This document shows, one piece after another, positions 6,036 through 13,275 of a stretch of DNA of 13,322 nucleotides. A program made the translations under genes and the position numbers. Numbering within the stretch: position 1 is the first letter of the stretch; the number at the start of each line of letters is the position of its first letter. The notes under the pieces were generated by a model. That model made no database searches, was not told the DNA's origin, and saw only the letters and a list, made by a program, of their open reading frames with translations. The stretch is from the NCBI GenBank assembly GCA_030618905.1, contig JAUXCL010000052.1:1-13322 (forward strand), given 5' to 3'. The stretch is from Bacteroidales bacterium. GTDB lineage: Bacteria; Bacteroidota; Bacteroidia; Bacteroidales; B18-G4.

Positions 6036-8792
6036 ATGAAAAAGAAATCTTTTGGATTGCTTGCAATTCCTGTCATGTTACTTGTCTGCCTTTTGTATAT
6101 TCTCCCGGATGCTTTGCAGAATGAAAGAGAAGCCTTTGAATCATTCATAAAGAGCGAGGTGCAACAGGCAGGGATACCTACTGCAACGGAACCGGATACT
6201 AAGGAGAAATTTGCTGATCAACCTGATATGGCTGCGATGCAGGACTATCTTGTAACGATGGATCCGAAATTGAAGATGGTTCCAAAACATCGTCTGAGGA
6301 CAGCTTATGATTACCTGATGCAGTTACAGGATGATCAAAGTGTAAGAGGATTCGGGGATAACCTTTTATGGGAAGGCACACCCACACGGATGGGAGGAAG
6401 GATGCGGGGCTTAATGTTTGATCCGAATGATCCAGGCGGTAATAAGGTATGGTCCGGATCTGTAACGGGTGGCCTCTGGTACAATATTGATATCACCAGC
6501 CTGATCTCGAGCTGGGAGCCTGTGGACAATTTTTGGGACGATCTTTCAATCAGCTGCATTACCTATGATCCCAATAATTCACAAACCTTCTATGTGGGAA
6601 CAGGTGAAGCTCCAACAGCTATAATCACATACCGGGAATCTTCCGGTATTGGTATGGGTATCCTGAAATCAACTGATGGTGGGGAAACCTGGTCAGTACT
6701 GGGATCGACAGAAGACTTTGCTTATATAACTGACATCGCTGTCAGGGATGAAAATGGAAGCAGTGTTATCTATGCCGGCGTGGTGTCAGGAAGGTATATG
6801 GGATCTCAACACCAGAGTGTTCCATCTGATGGTCTATATCGCTCTGTTGACGGAGGTGCAAGCTGGGACCAGGTCTTGTCTAATATACCAGGAACCGGTA
6901 CACCTTATGCACCTTCAGATATTGAAATCACATCCAATGGAAAAATCTTTGTTGGTACCATGCCAAACCTGGACCAGGAGGGTGGAGCGGTAATCCTATA
7001 CTCCGATCATGGATTGTCGGGCACCTGGACTGGGTATGAAGATATTCATGACGAAATTCTTAACGAGCCCGAATATAATGTTCCGGGCAGGGTGATATTG
7101 GCCAGTGCAGCATCCGATCCAAATTATATTTATGGAATAATTGGATCAGGTAAAACAACATATTTTACGGCTTACCATTGCTATCACATAGTCCGTACCA
7201 CAGATGGAGGAGATAACTGGGATGAAGTAAACACCCCACCTATAGTAAATAACAGGAACTTTGCCTATATCTCATGGCATGCACTGGCCGGGGGTGTTGA
7301 TCCTAATCATCCTGAAACCTTGATCGTAGGTGGACTGGACCTTTGGAAATCGACGAATGGAGGGATCACCTGGGATGATATCTCAGACTGGTCTTTAATG
7401 TATAGTGGAGGTGGTACCCGGTATGTGCATGCTGATCACCATTTAATCGTTTATAAGGCAGGCTCTTCTGATGAAATCATTTGTTCTACTGATGGAGGTG
7501 TATTTTATACATCAACAGGTTCATATGCACAGCCTTCTTTCTCGGAAAAGAATGAAGGTCTCAGTACCTTACAGTATTATTCCTGCGATATTCACCCTGA
7601 GGCTGGTAACCCGAATAACATAGGTGGATTGCAGGATAACGGGACCCTTCTATACCAGGGGGAGACACTGGATATAAATGACATGATCACCGGAGGGGAT
7701 GGTGCTTATTGCTTTTTTGATAAAGATCAACCTGAAATTTGTATCTCTTCTTACTATTATAACTATTATATCTTTCATGAGGTAAGCCCCGGTGGTATTT
7801 ACAGCAATTATTTTGATGATTTTTACTATACCGGTTATTTTATCAATCCGGCAGACTATGATTCTTATAACAATACACTTTATGCCAATGGTGCATACTG
7901 GTCGGATTACAATCAGAATACCCTGTTAAGGATCACCGGTATCCCGGATTATCCCGATGGAGAATTATTGGACATTAATACTTCGAGTGATGTGGCTTTT
8001 TCACATGTAAAGTTTTCTCCGTACTCCGAGCCAAACTCAGCCACCTTGTACATGGGCTCTATGTCGGGCTTACTATACAGGATAACGGATGCAAATACAA
8101 GTCCTTTGGTTGAAGAAATAGGTGATGAAGACTTTCCGGTAGCCACCATCTCTTGTATTGCCCTTGGTGGTTCGGAGGACACAATTTTGGTGACCTTTTC
8201 AAACTATGGGGTGTCTTCCATCTGGCAGAGTTATGATGGGGGTGTTTCGTGGACAGAAAAGGAAGGAAACCTACCGGATATGCCGGTCAGGTGGGCCCTG
8301 TATCATCCTCATAATGCTTCAAATGCCATGTTGGCAACGGAAACAGGAATATGGACAACAAATGACATGCTTGACAATAATGTTAACTGGGAGCCACAGA
8401 ATGATGGACTGGCCAATGTCAGGATTGATATGTTAAGACTCAGGGAAGCCGACAATATGGTGATAGCTGCAACCCATGGCCGCGGGATTTACACAGCCGA
8501 ATATGGCTATAATCCTCCAACTTCTGTTCCCGAATTGAGCGATATGGATGTCAGGGTATATCCTAATCCAGTTCAGGACTATGTTAACATCAGTATTGGT
8601 GAAAGTATATCCTCTAAGCTAAACCTGAGAATTACGGATAATTCAGGAAGGATAATTCGGGAAGAAACATATTCGGCTATTGAATCAGGAAAAAGAATTC
8701 AATTGAATATGGCTTCGCTGCCAGCAGGGGTGTATCATTTGACCCTGGTCAATGGTGATATGCAGTTCTCAAAAAAGTTAGTTAAACTTTAA
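6036..8792 (+). CDS. secreted Asp-box / sortilin-like propeller protein with T9SS sorting domain
   Basis: From the ATG at 6036 this is a 918-residue exported protein of unknown ligand or substrate. The frame is open from a GTG at 5958 with another ATG at 6012. I prefer 6036 because MKKKSFGLLAIPVMLLV is a classical signal-peptide start (KKK then a hydrophobic core) and because the -7 box overlaps 5958. Asp-box turns occur at STDGGETW (212-219), SVDGGASW (270-277), TTDGGDNW (388-395), STNGGITW (439-446), STDGG (484-488, degenerate) and SYDGGVSW (732-739). GGLQDNGT (530-537) and THGRGIY (813-819) are typical of large VPS10/sortilin-like and GH74-like multi-blade propellers in Bacteroidota. The T9SS type A tail covers about 838-918 (VRVYPNPVQD, LPAGVYHL, basic C terminus). 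The LVCLL stretch is not a good lipobox, so a lipoprotein is unlikely. Function could be carbohydrate or protein binding, or hydrolysis; the sequence alone does not settle it. Confidence 0.85.
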   Translation: MKKKSFGLLAIPVMLLVCLLYILPDALQNEREAFESFIKSEVQQAGIPTATEPDTKEKFADQPDMAAMQDYLVTMDPKLKMVPKHRLRTAYDYLMQLQDDQSVRGFGDNLLWEGTPTRMGGRMRGLMFDPNDPGGNKVWSGSVTGGLWYNIDITSLISSWEPVDNFWDDLSISCITYDPNNSQTFYVGTGEAPTAIITYRESSGIGMGILKSTDGGETWSVLGSTEDFAYITDIAVRDENGSSVIYAGVVSGRYMGSQHQSVPSDGLYRSVDGGASWDQVLSNIPGTGTPYAPSDIEITSNGKIFVGTMPNLDQEGGAVILYSDHGLSGTWTGYEDIHDEILNEPEYNVPGRVILASAASDPNYIYGIIGSGKTTYFTAYHCYHIVRTTDGGDNWDEVNTPPIVNNRNFAYISWHALAGGVDPNHPETLIVGGLDLWKSTNGGITWDDISDWSLMYSGGGTRYVHADHHLIVYKAGSSDEIICSTDGGVFYTSTGSYAQPSFSEKNEGLSTLQYYSCDIHPEAGNPNNIGGLQDNGTLLYQGETLDINDMITGGDGAYCFFDKDQPEICISSYYYNYYIFHEVSPGGIYSNYFDDFYYTGYFINPADYDSYNNTLYANGAYWSDYNQNTLLRITGIPDYPDGELLDINTSSDVAFSHVKFSPYSEPNSATLYMGSMSGLLYRITDANTSPLVEEIGDEDFPVATISCIALGGSEDTILVTFSNYGVSSIWQSYDGGVSWTEKEGNLPDMPVRWALYHPHNASNAMLATETGIWTTNDMLDNNVNWEPQNDGLANVRIDMLRLREADNMVIAATHGRGIYTAEYGYNPPTSVPELSDMDVRVYPNPVQDYVNISIGESISSKLNLRITDNSGRIIREETYSAIESGKRIQLNMASLPAGVYHLTLVNGDMQFSKKLVKL

Positions 8793-8796
8793 GACT

Positions 8797-8885
8797 ATTT
8801 GACGATTGTCGGTTGGACGATTTGGCGTTATTCGATTTAATTTAAACTGTCAAACCGAAAACCGCCCAACCGACAATCGCCAAAT
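8797..8885. repeat. 89-bp imperfect inverted repeat of heptad-like units, likely bidirectional terminator
   Basis: The outer arms 8797-8819 and 8863-8885 match at 21 of 23 positions. Similarity continues more weakly inward to 42-nt arms around a 5-nt centre (8839-8843). Each arm is itself a run of degenerate 7-8 bp units with repeated TT starts. In a minus-strand transcript the mismatches in the outer 27 bp become mostly G-U pairs, so the hairpin is best in RNA from the DUF1573 gene. It starts 4 nt after the propeller stop codon and includes the first base of the DUF1573 stop codon, so it probably defines the 3' ends of both convergent genes. No long T tract follows on either strand. Confidence 0.8.
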
Positions 8886-9283
8886 CATTTGTTTTCAACA
8901 ACTGTTCCCTTAACACGTAATACTACCGGCTCATCAATGCCCTGGATGCTGACCCGGACGGTTTTGTGAAATGGGCCAATTTTTTTGGCATTATAAGTGA
9001 CAACAATTTCACCTTTCCTGCCTGGCTTGATCGGCTCTTTGGTATATTTGGAAGTTGTGCAGCCGCAGGAGGCCCTGACATTAGTAATGAGAATGGGTTC
9101 ATCTCCGGTGTTTTTAAAAATGAATTCAGCAGCCTGTGCCTTGTTCTTTTCAATCTCTCCAAGGTTTATGGTTATTTTGTCCCACTTAAGCTTTTCCGGC
9201 CCTTCAGATCCGGGGTTTATTGTTTCAGCGTTCAGCTGGAATGAAAAAACAATAATGATCAATGTTGAAATAAGTGCTTTCAT
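8885..9283 (-). CDS. exported DUF1573 domain protein
   Basis: This is a 132-residue small exported protein of the DUF1573 family, whose biochemical role is not established. Residues 1-19 form a signal peptide (hydrophobic core LISTLIIIVFSF, cleavage after QLNA). The mature part is one Ig-like beta-sandwich, about 33-130. It carries the family hallmarks LGEIEKNK (41-48), FKNTGDEPILITNV (56-69), the SCGCTTSKY motif (72-80), the IKPGRKGEIVVTYN loop (85-98) and the final strand VVLRVKGTVV. The length fits a single-domain member. It is convergent with the propeller gene and divergent from the sensor kinase, with which it shares a regulatory region holding direct repeats. It has a TAnnTTTG box 46 nt upstream. 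The two cysteines of CGC could bind metal or form a disulfide; this is inference. Confidence 0.88.
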   Translation of the reverse strand: MKALISTLIIIVFSFQLNAETINPGSEGPEKLKWDKITINLGEIEKNKAQAAEFIFKNTGDEPILITNVRASCGCTTSKYTKEPIKPGRKGEIVVTYNAKKIGPFHKTVRVSIQGIDEPVVLRVKGTVVENK

Positions 9284-9329
9284 AATTTTACTTTTTAGTT
9301 ATAATAAATTGGTTGATTTGATTGATGAC

Positions 9330-9337
9330 CAAATATA
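9330..9337 (-). promoter_or_regulatory. candidate -7 box for the DUF1573 gene
   Basis: Reading the minus strand, TATATTTG exactly matches the Bacteroidota -7 consensus TAnnTTTG. It lies 46 nt upstream of the DUF1573 ATG. The -33 position would fall at about 9357-9362. It lacks TTTG but overlaps the first GTTAATG repeat (9360-9366), so a regulator bound there could control this promoter too. Confidence 0.4.
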
Positions 9338-9359
9338 CGCTTGAAATACCCGCTATCTG

Positions 9360-9409
9360 GTTAATGAATTCATAATGATTGTTAATGCTGCGTTAATGAA
9401 TTGTTAATG
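9360..9409 (+). promoter_or_regulatory. phased direct repeats GTTAATG, likely response-regulator operator
   Basis: Four exact copies of GTTAATG start at 9360, 9381, 9392 and 9403. A diverged copy, CATAATG, starts at 9371. Start-to-start spacings are 11, 10, 11 and 11 bp, so all sites face the same side of the helix. The last three are 7-bp units with 4-bp spacers, the geometry of Pho-box-type sites bound by OmpR/PhoB family dimers. The array ends 2 bp before the candidate -33 element of the kinase/regulator operon, which encodes an OmpR/PhoB family regulator. Autoregulation is the natural inference. Confidence 0.7.
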
Positions 9410-9411
9410 TC

Positions 9412-9442
9412 TTTCATATATCCACACAATTTTATAACTTAG
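9412..9442 (+). promoter_or_regulatory. candidate promoter of the sensor kinase / response regulator operon
   Basis: TTTC (9412-9415) followed by a 19-nt spacer and TAACTTAG (9435-9442) differs from the Bacteroidota promoter TTTG-N19-TAnnTTTG at one position in each element. A weak core promoter directly downstream of the repeat array fits activator control. Transcription would begin within a few bases of the GTG at 9448, so the mRNA may be leaderless or nearly so. Confidence 0.4.
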
Positions 9443-9447
9443 GGCTT

Positions 9448-10728
9448 GTGAAAAGACATACTATACAATGGGTGGTATTCCTGGGTGTTGTTGCCATTAT
9501 AGGGATTATCACAGTGCAGATTTATTTTGTGATGAATACGCTGAGTATCAGGGAAAAACAGCTGCATCAATCGATTAATATTTCACTCAGAAACGTAGCT
9601 GATGTTCTCGCTGAATATAACGGCTCCACATTACCGGTTGAAAATATCATTTACCACTATAGCTCCGATTATTATATCGTCGACCTGAATGATGTGATCG
9701 ATGCGCAAATCCTTGAATACTATTTAAAGGCTGAATTGCAAAGCAGGCATATCAACCTTGATTTCGAATACGCAATCTATGATTGCTTTAATGATGAGAT
9801 GGTCTATGGAAACTATGTTTTACTTTCCGAGAAGCAAAAGAAGATCAGTTCCAGGCCTGAATTGCCAAAATGTGAGGAATGCGTTTACTATTTCGGTGTC
9901 AAATTTCCCGGGATCAGGTCCTATGTGCTGAGCCGGATGGGTATCTGGTACTTTTTCTCCGCCATCTTACTGGTGGTGATCATCTTCTTTGGATATGCAC
10001 TTTTTGTAATTCTCAAGCAAAAGCGCCTGGCAGAAGTACAGAAGGACTTTATTGATAACATGACCCATGAATTCAATACGCCCCTCTCCTCATTATCGCT
10101 TGCTGCGGACATCCTGGTTCAGGAAAATATAGCAAAGGAGCCCGATCGATTGAATCAATATGCCAACATTGTCAAAGAACAGAGTGGGATTCTGAAAAAC
10201 CATGTGGAGCAGATTCTGCATCTTTCGGTGGATGAGAAGAAATACCTGCATATTCATCCCGAGGAACTGGACCTTCATGAACTTATCCGGGAAGTTAACG
10301 ATATGGTAAAGGCAAGGGCTGATATGCAGGAGGGCAGTCTTAGCCTGGCTCTGGAAAGCAAAGATGCTACAATTAGAGCAGATCGCTTTCATTTATCCAC
10401 TGTCCTGTTCAATATACTGGACAATTCGATCAAATATACCAAAGGCCCTCCGGATATCAGGATTGAAACGAGTTCATCACCGGGATTGCTGAACTTATCC
10501 ATCATCGATAAAGGCATAGGGATCAGAAAAGATCATTTGAAAAGCGTATTTGATAAATTTTTTCGTGTTCCTACGGGCAACGTGCATAATGTCAAAGGAT
10601 TTGGTTTGGGTTTGAGCTATGTAAAAAAAGTAATTTCAGGACATCATTGGAAAATTAAAATCGAAAGTGAAGAACAGCAGGGAACGACTGTGACCATAAC
10701 CATTCCTGTTAAATCAAAAAGATCATGA
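9448..10728 (+). CDS. two-component sensor histidine kinase (RprX-like)
   Basis: This 426-residue inner-membrane kinase senses an unknown extracytoplasmic signal and phosphorylates the adjacent regulator. Transmembrane helices are about 8-29 and 167-188, enclosing a periplasmic sensor of roughly 135 residues with no recognised named domain. The sensor holds C113 and a CEEC motif (142-145). No HAMP domain is visible. The H box DFIDNMTHEFNTPLSSL (200-216) has phospho-acceptor H207. The ATPase domain has the N box NILDNSIKYT (322-331, N326), G1 DKGIGI (354-359), F box FDKFFRV (368-374) and G2 GFGLGLSYV (384-392). The GTG start at 9448 is required because the next Met (29) would delete the first membrane helix. 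It overlaps the response regulator gene by 4 bp (ATGA), indicating coupled translation. Overall layout resembles Bacteroides RprX; the symbol is withheld because orthology is not proven. Confidence 0.93.
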   Translation: MKRHTIQWVVFLGVVAIIGIITVQIYFVMNTLSIREKQLHQSINISLRNVADVLAEYNGSTLPVENIIYHYSSDYYIVDLNDVIDAQILEYYLKAELQSRHINLDFEYAIYDCFNDEMVYGNYVLLSEKQKKISSRPELPKCEECVYYFGVKFPGIRSYVLSRMGIWYFFSAILLVVIIFFGYALFVILKQKRLAEVQKDFIDNMTHEFNTPLSSLSLAADILVQENIAKEPDRLNQYANIVKEQSGILKNHVEQILHLSVDEKKYLHIHPEELDLHELIREVNDMVKARADMQEGSLSLALESKDATIRADRFHLSTVLFNILDNSIKYTKGPPDIRIETSSSPGLLNLSIIDKGIGIRKDHLKSVFDKFFRVPTGNVHNVKGFGLGLSYVKKVISGHHWKIKIESEEQQGTTVTITIPVKSKRS

Positions 10729-11423
10729 AACCAGGTGCCAGAATACTCTATGTGGAAGATGATGAGACCCTGCAATTCATAACGCGGGAAAACCTTGAGA
10801 GGAAGGGTTATGAAGTCATGATCAGCAATGATGGCAGGGAAGCATGGGACTTATTTAAGTCACGCAAATTTGATCTGTGCATCCTGGATGTCATGCTGCC
10901 AAAACTTGATGGCTTTACCCTGGCTAAAATGATCCGCGATACAGACCAGGATATCCCCATCATTTTCGTTACTGCTAAATCATTGCAGGAAGATAAAATT
11001 GAAGGTCTCATGCTGGGTGCAGATGATTATATTACCAAACCATTCAGCCTGGAAGAACTGGCCCTCAAGATTGAAGTATTCCTGAAAAGGTCAAAGGTGA
11101 TTCCACAAACTGTATCCGATCCGGGCAATATCCGCATCGGTAATTACATACTGGACCAGAGTAACCTGACGATCAATGATGGTAGGGAAGAGAAACGCCT
11201 GACTTACCGTGAAGTGGAATTGATCCGGTATTTTCATCAAAGGGCCGGGAAGCTGATCCCAAGGGAACAGATCTTAACGGATGTTTGGGGAGAAAATGAT
11301 TATTTTGCGGGGCGCAGCCTTGACGTTTTTATCAGCCGTCTGCGAAAATATTTCAAAAATGATCCGGGAATCAGGATTGAAAACAGACATGGGATAGGCT
11401 TCGTATTCAAAGTTAAGGAATAA
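10725..11423 (+). CDS. OmpR/PhoB-family response regulator (RprY-like)
   Basis: This is a 232-residue DNA-binding transcription regulator. The receiver domain (about 5-122) has acidic residues E11, D12 and D13, phospho-acceptor D55 in CILDVMLPK, switch T83, and K105-P106. The winged-helix DNA-binding domain (about 135-231) has LTYREVELIRYF (159-170), the recognition-helix region GRSLDVFISRLRKYF (196-210) and the HGIGF wing hairpin (222-226). The phrases LCILDVMLPKLDGFTLA and IPIIFVTAK closely resemble Bacteroides RprY. It overlaps the sensor kinase by 4 bp, so the two form a cognate pair. Its family binds tandem 7-bp direct repeats, which are present upstream of the operon at 9360-9409. Its stop codon lies inside the 3' end of the convergent membrane glycosyltransferase gene (11-bp overlap). 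Confidence 0.95.
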   Translation: MKPGARILYVEDDETLQFITRENLERKGYEVMISNDGREAWDLFKSRKFDLCILDVMLPKLDGFTLAKMIRDTDQDIPIIFVTAKSLQEDKIEGLMLGADDYITKPFSLEELALKIEVFLKRSKVIPQTVSDPGNIRIGNYILDQSNLTINDGREEKRLTYREVELIRYFHQRAGKLIPREQILTDVWGENDYFAGRSLDVFISRLRKYFKNDPGIRIENRHGIGFVFKVKE

Positions 11424-13275
11424 TCCTGCCGGCTTTATCCGGCAGGGGATAATCCAGCTTCAATTCATAGAAACCAATGCTGCCCCCTGAAATTTCAATA
11501 TGGACCCTGTCAATATTCCAGAGATAGACTTTCAATTTCCAGGCCTCTTCAGGAATGTTATCCATTAGCATGACATTCATTAAATGGCTCCTGCCTGCAC
11601 ACCATGAAGATTTTAACCAGTCGAGGGCAAGAAATTCATACCGAAGAGTTTTATGCTGCTGCGTGACGGCTTCAGCTACTATCCATGCTCTCAGCGGGGT
11701 TGCAGGACTAAGTATTTGCATGTCTATTGTGAAATAGATGGTTTTACCCGCCAGTTTACTGCATTCACCTTCATAAAAACCAACAAAACCTATGCTGTCC
11801 GGAATCTTAAGGGGGCCGACCTTCGTGCTCAATAAAAGTTCTTTGCTAAGTGATGTCTTTCGTTTGATCAAATACAAACCTGATGTTCTGTCGTAATCGA
11901 GTGAATCGTAGTAAGTCCTCCATCCTGCAATCTCTTCGGCCCTGGCTATCTGATAATCCGTTTCGAGGCCCGGGTAACCGGAACTGAATATCTGCGGATA
12001 ATGGCCCCCATCCTTAAAGCAAAGGTAAGACCAGCAAAAATGCCTTAAATGGTACCCGCCTATTGTCGGAGGGTAAGCTTCCGGATCATATGATTCATTG
12101 ATTTTATCATAATAGCGTTGTGGTATTTTATCGATGGGCCATATCGCTGCCCTGGATAGATTTATTGAAAAAATAAAATCGAGCGGCACCAGCAGCATAG
12201 GCAGCATCAGTATCAAAATCAGTAATTGGCTTTTGAATTTGATGCGATCCACCAGGAAGATAAATGCGGAGAAAAGGTAAAAATAGAGATACATACCTGT
12301 CCGGTCAGCCGGATAATTCACCTTAAATATTAAATTGAGTAAAAATGTGGCCACTATATTGGCAATCAGCAAGTAGAAGAAAATGAAATGGGGGTCGTCA
12401 AAACTTTTTATTGCCGGTTTTTTAAAGGCGACAAACAGAAAGATCAGTACACTGATAATAAAAATGATGATGACAAGCACCCCTGCTACGCCGCTGTTAA
12501 GGCTAAAAATGAATTCAAGCTGGGAATTAACGGTAATATCCCAAAATCCCGTTGATGCGCCATAATAGAGTAAATTCTTTTCTTTCAGTATAAAAGATAG
12601 ATAAGTGAAAATAACAAGCGGTGCCATCCCCAGGAAAATAACAACAATAAATCTGAATAGGGTGGTCAATAATTTTTCAGTTTGCACTGACAGCAAGGCT
12701 TTAAACAGGAGCAGTGTGATGATAATAATGGCAGTATTGACCAGGGTTAAATTGGCGGTCTGGGCAAAAAATATAAACACCAGGCTAAGCACATAATACT
12801 TAAGCCTGTTTGTTTTGAATACCTGGAACAGGTACCAGATGGCACCGGCAAGAAGGGCCATTGAAATGCCATATCCCCTTGTATAGGCAAAGAACTCCAT
12901 AAATCCATGTGCAAAGCATGTGGCAAGAATAAAAGCCCAGCGCATGAGCTTCCATGATAATGATTGTGATATCCGGTAGATAAAATATAAATAGACCGGG
13001 AAGGATAGCAGGTTAGCCATTCTCAGTACCACTTCACTGCTGCCAAAAAGCTGGTAGAAAATAATGCTTAAGAAAGAGTTAAGCATATGGTTGTTGGCAT
13101 CCCAGTGTGCATCGAAAGGCAAATACCTGCCCATGTGAATATAATGAAAAAAAGTCGCCACTTCATCATGCACCAGGGGAACGTAAATTGCACGGAGAAT
13201 CAAATAAATGAACAATAAAAGGCCAAGAATCAGGACGATTCCAGTGTTGATTTTTAGGTTTTTGAATAAAAGCAT
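11413..13275 (-). CDS. GT-C fold membrane glycosyltransferase-like protein (GT39/PMT-2-like)
   Basis: This 620-residue polytopic membrane protein probably transfers a sugar from a polyprenyl-phosphate donor on the outer face of the inner membrane. About ten to eleven hydrophobic segments fill residues 12-370. An acidic pair follows helix 1 in LVHDEVATFF (34-43), where GT-C enzymes carry the catalytic Asp. Further GT-C-like features are DANNHMLNS (59-67), SSEVVLRMANLLSFP (79-93), YTRGYGISMAL (131-141) and YPADRTGMYLYFY (321-333). Residues about 380-620 are soluble, Trp/Tyr-rich and strand-like at the end (KLKVYLWNIDRVHIEISGG), perhaps a carbohydrate-binding-like beta-sandwich. The ATG at 13275 gives a positively charged N-terminus before helix 1; a weak TACCTTTA box lies upstream. 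It stands alone, convergent with the response regulator and overlapping it by 11 bp. Acceptor and sugar are unknown, and it could instead be a non-catalytic relative. Confidence 0.75.
   Translation of the reverse strand: MLLFKNLKINTGIVLILGLLLFIYLILRAIYVPLVHDEVATFFHYIHMGRYLPFDAHWDANNHMLNSFLSIIFYQLFGSSEVVLRMANLLSFPVYLYFIYRISQSLSWKLMRWAFILATCFAHGFMEFFAYTRGYGISMALLAGAIWYLFQVFKTNRLKYYVLSLVFIFFAQTANLTLVNTAIIIITLLLFKALLSVQTEKLLTTLFRFIVVIFLGMAPLVIFTYLSFILKEKNLLYYGASTGFWDITVNSQLEFIFSLNSGVAGVLVIIIFIISVLIFLFVAFKKPAIKSFDDPHFIFFYLLIANIVATFLLNLIFKVNYPADRTGMYLYFYLFSAFIFLVDRIKFKSQLLILILMLPMLLVPLDFIFSINLSRAAIWPIDKIPQRYYDKINESYDPEAYPPTIGGYHLRHFCWSYLCFKDGGHYPQIFSSGYPGLETDYQIARAEEIAGWRTYYDSLDYDRTSGLYLIKRKTSLSKELLLSTKVGPLKIPDSIGFVGFYEGECSKLAGKTIYFTIDMQILSPATPLRAWIVAEAVTQQHKTLRYEFLALDWLKSSWCAGRSHLMNVMLMDNIPEEAWKLKVYLWNIDRVHIEISGGSIGFYELKLDYPLPDKAGRIIP
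11425..11446. terminator. GC-rich hairpin at the convergent 3' overlap
   Basis: CCTGCCGG (11425-11432) and CCGGCAGG (11439-11446) form a perfect 8-bp stem with the 6-nt loop CTTTAT. It begins 1 nt after the response regulator stop codon and lies inside the last codons of the membrane glycosyltransferase gene. No T tract follows on either strand, so it is not a canonical intrinsic terminator, but it may mark or stabilise the 3' ends of both transcripts. Confidence 0.4.

Noticed and set aside
6036..6140. Lipoprotein signal at LLVC in the second propeller protein
   Set aside because: The residue before Cys is Val, not Gly, Ala or Ser, and a T9SS sorting tail already explains its localisation.
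8797..8885. Terminal inverted repeats of an insertion sequence
   Set aside because: The arms are only a few bases apart with no room for a transposase, and no target duplication is seen.
8966..9344. Overlapping plus-strand open frames opposite DUF1573 (92 and 115 codons)
   Set aside because: The minus strand encodes a clear DUF1573 protein with signal peptide; these frames are antisense shadows.
9360..9409. Reading the direct repeats as a phosphate (Pho) box
   Set aside because: The spacing fits the OmpR/PhoB family but the sequence GTTAATG is unlike the PhoB consensus, and no phosphate genes are nearby.
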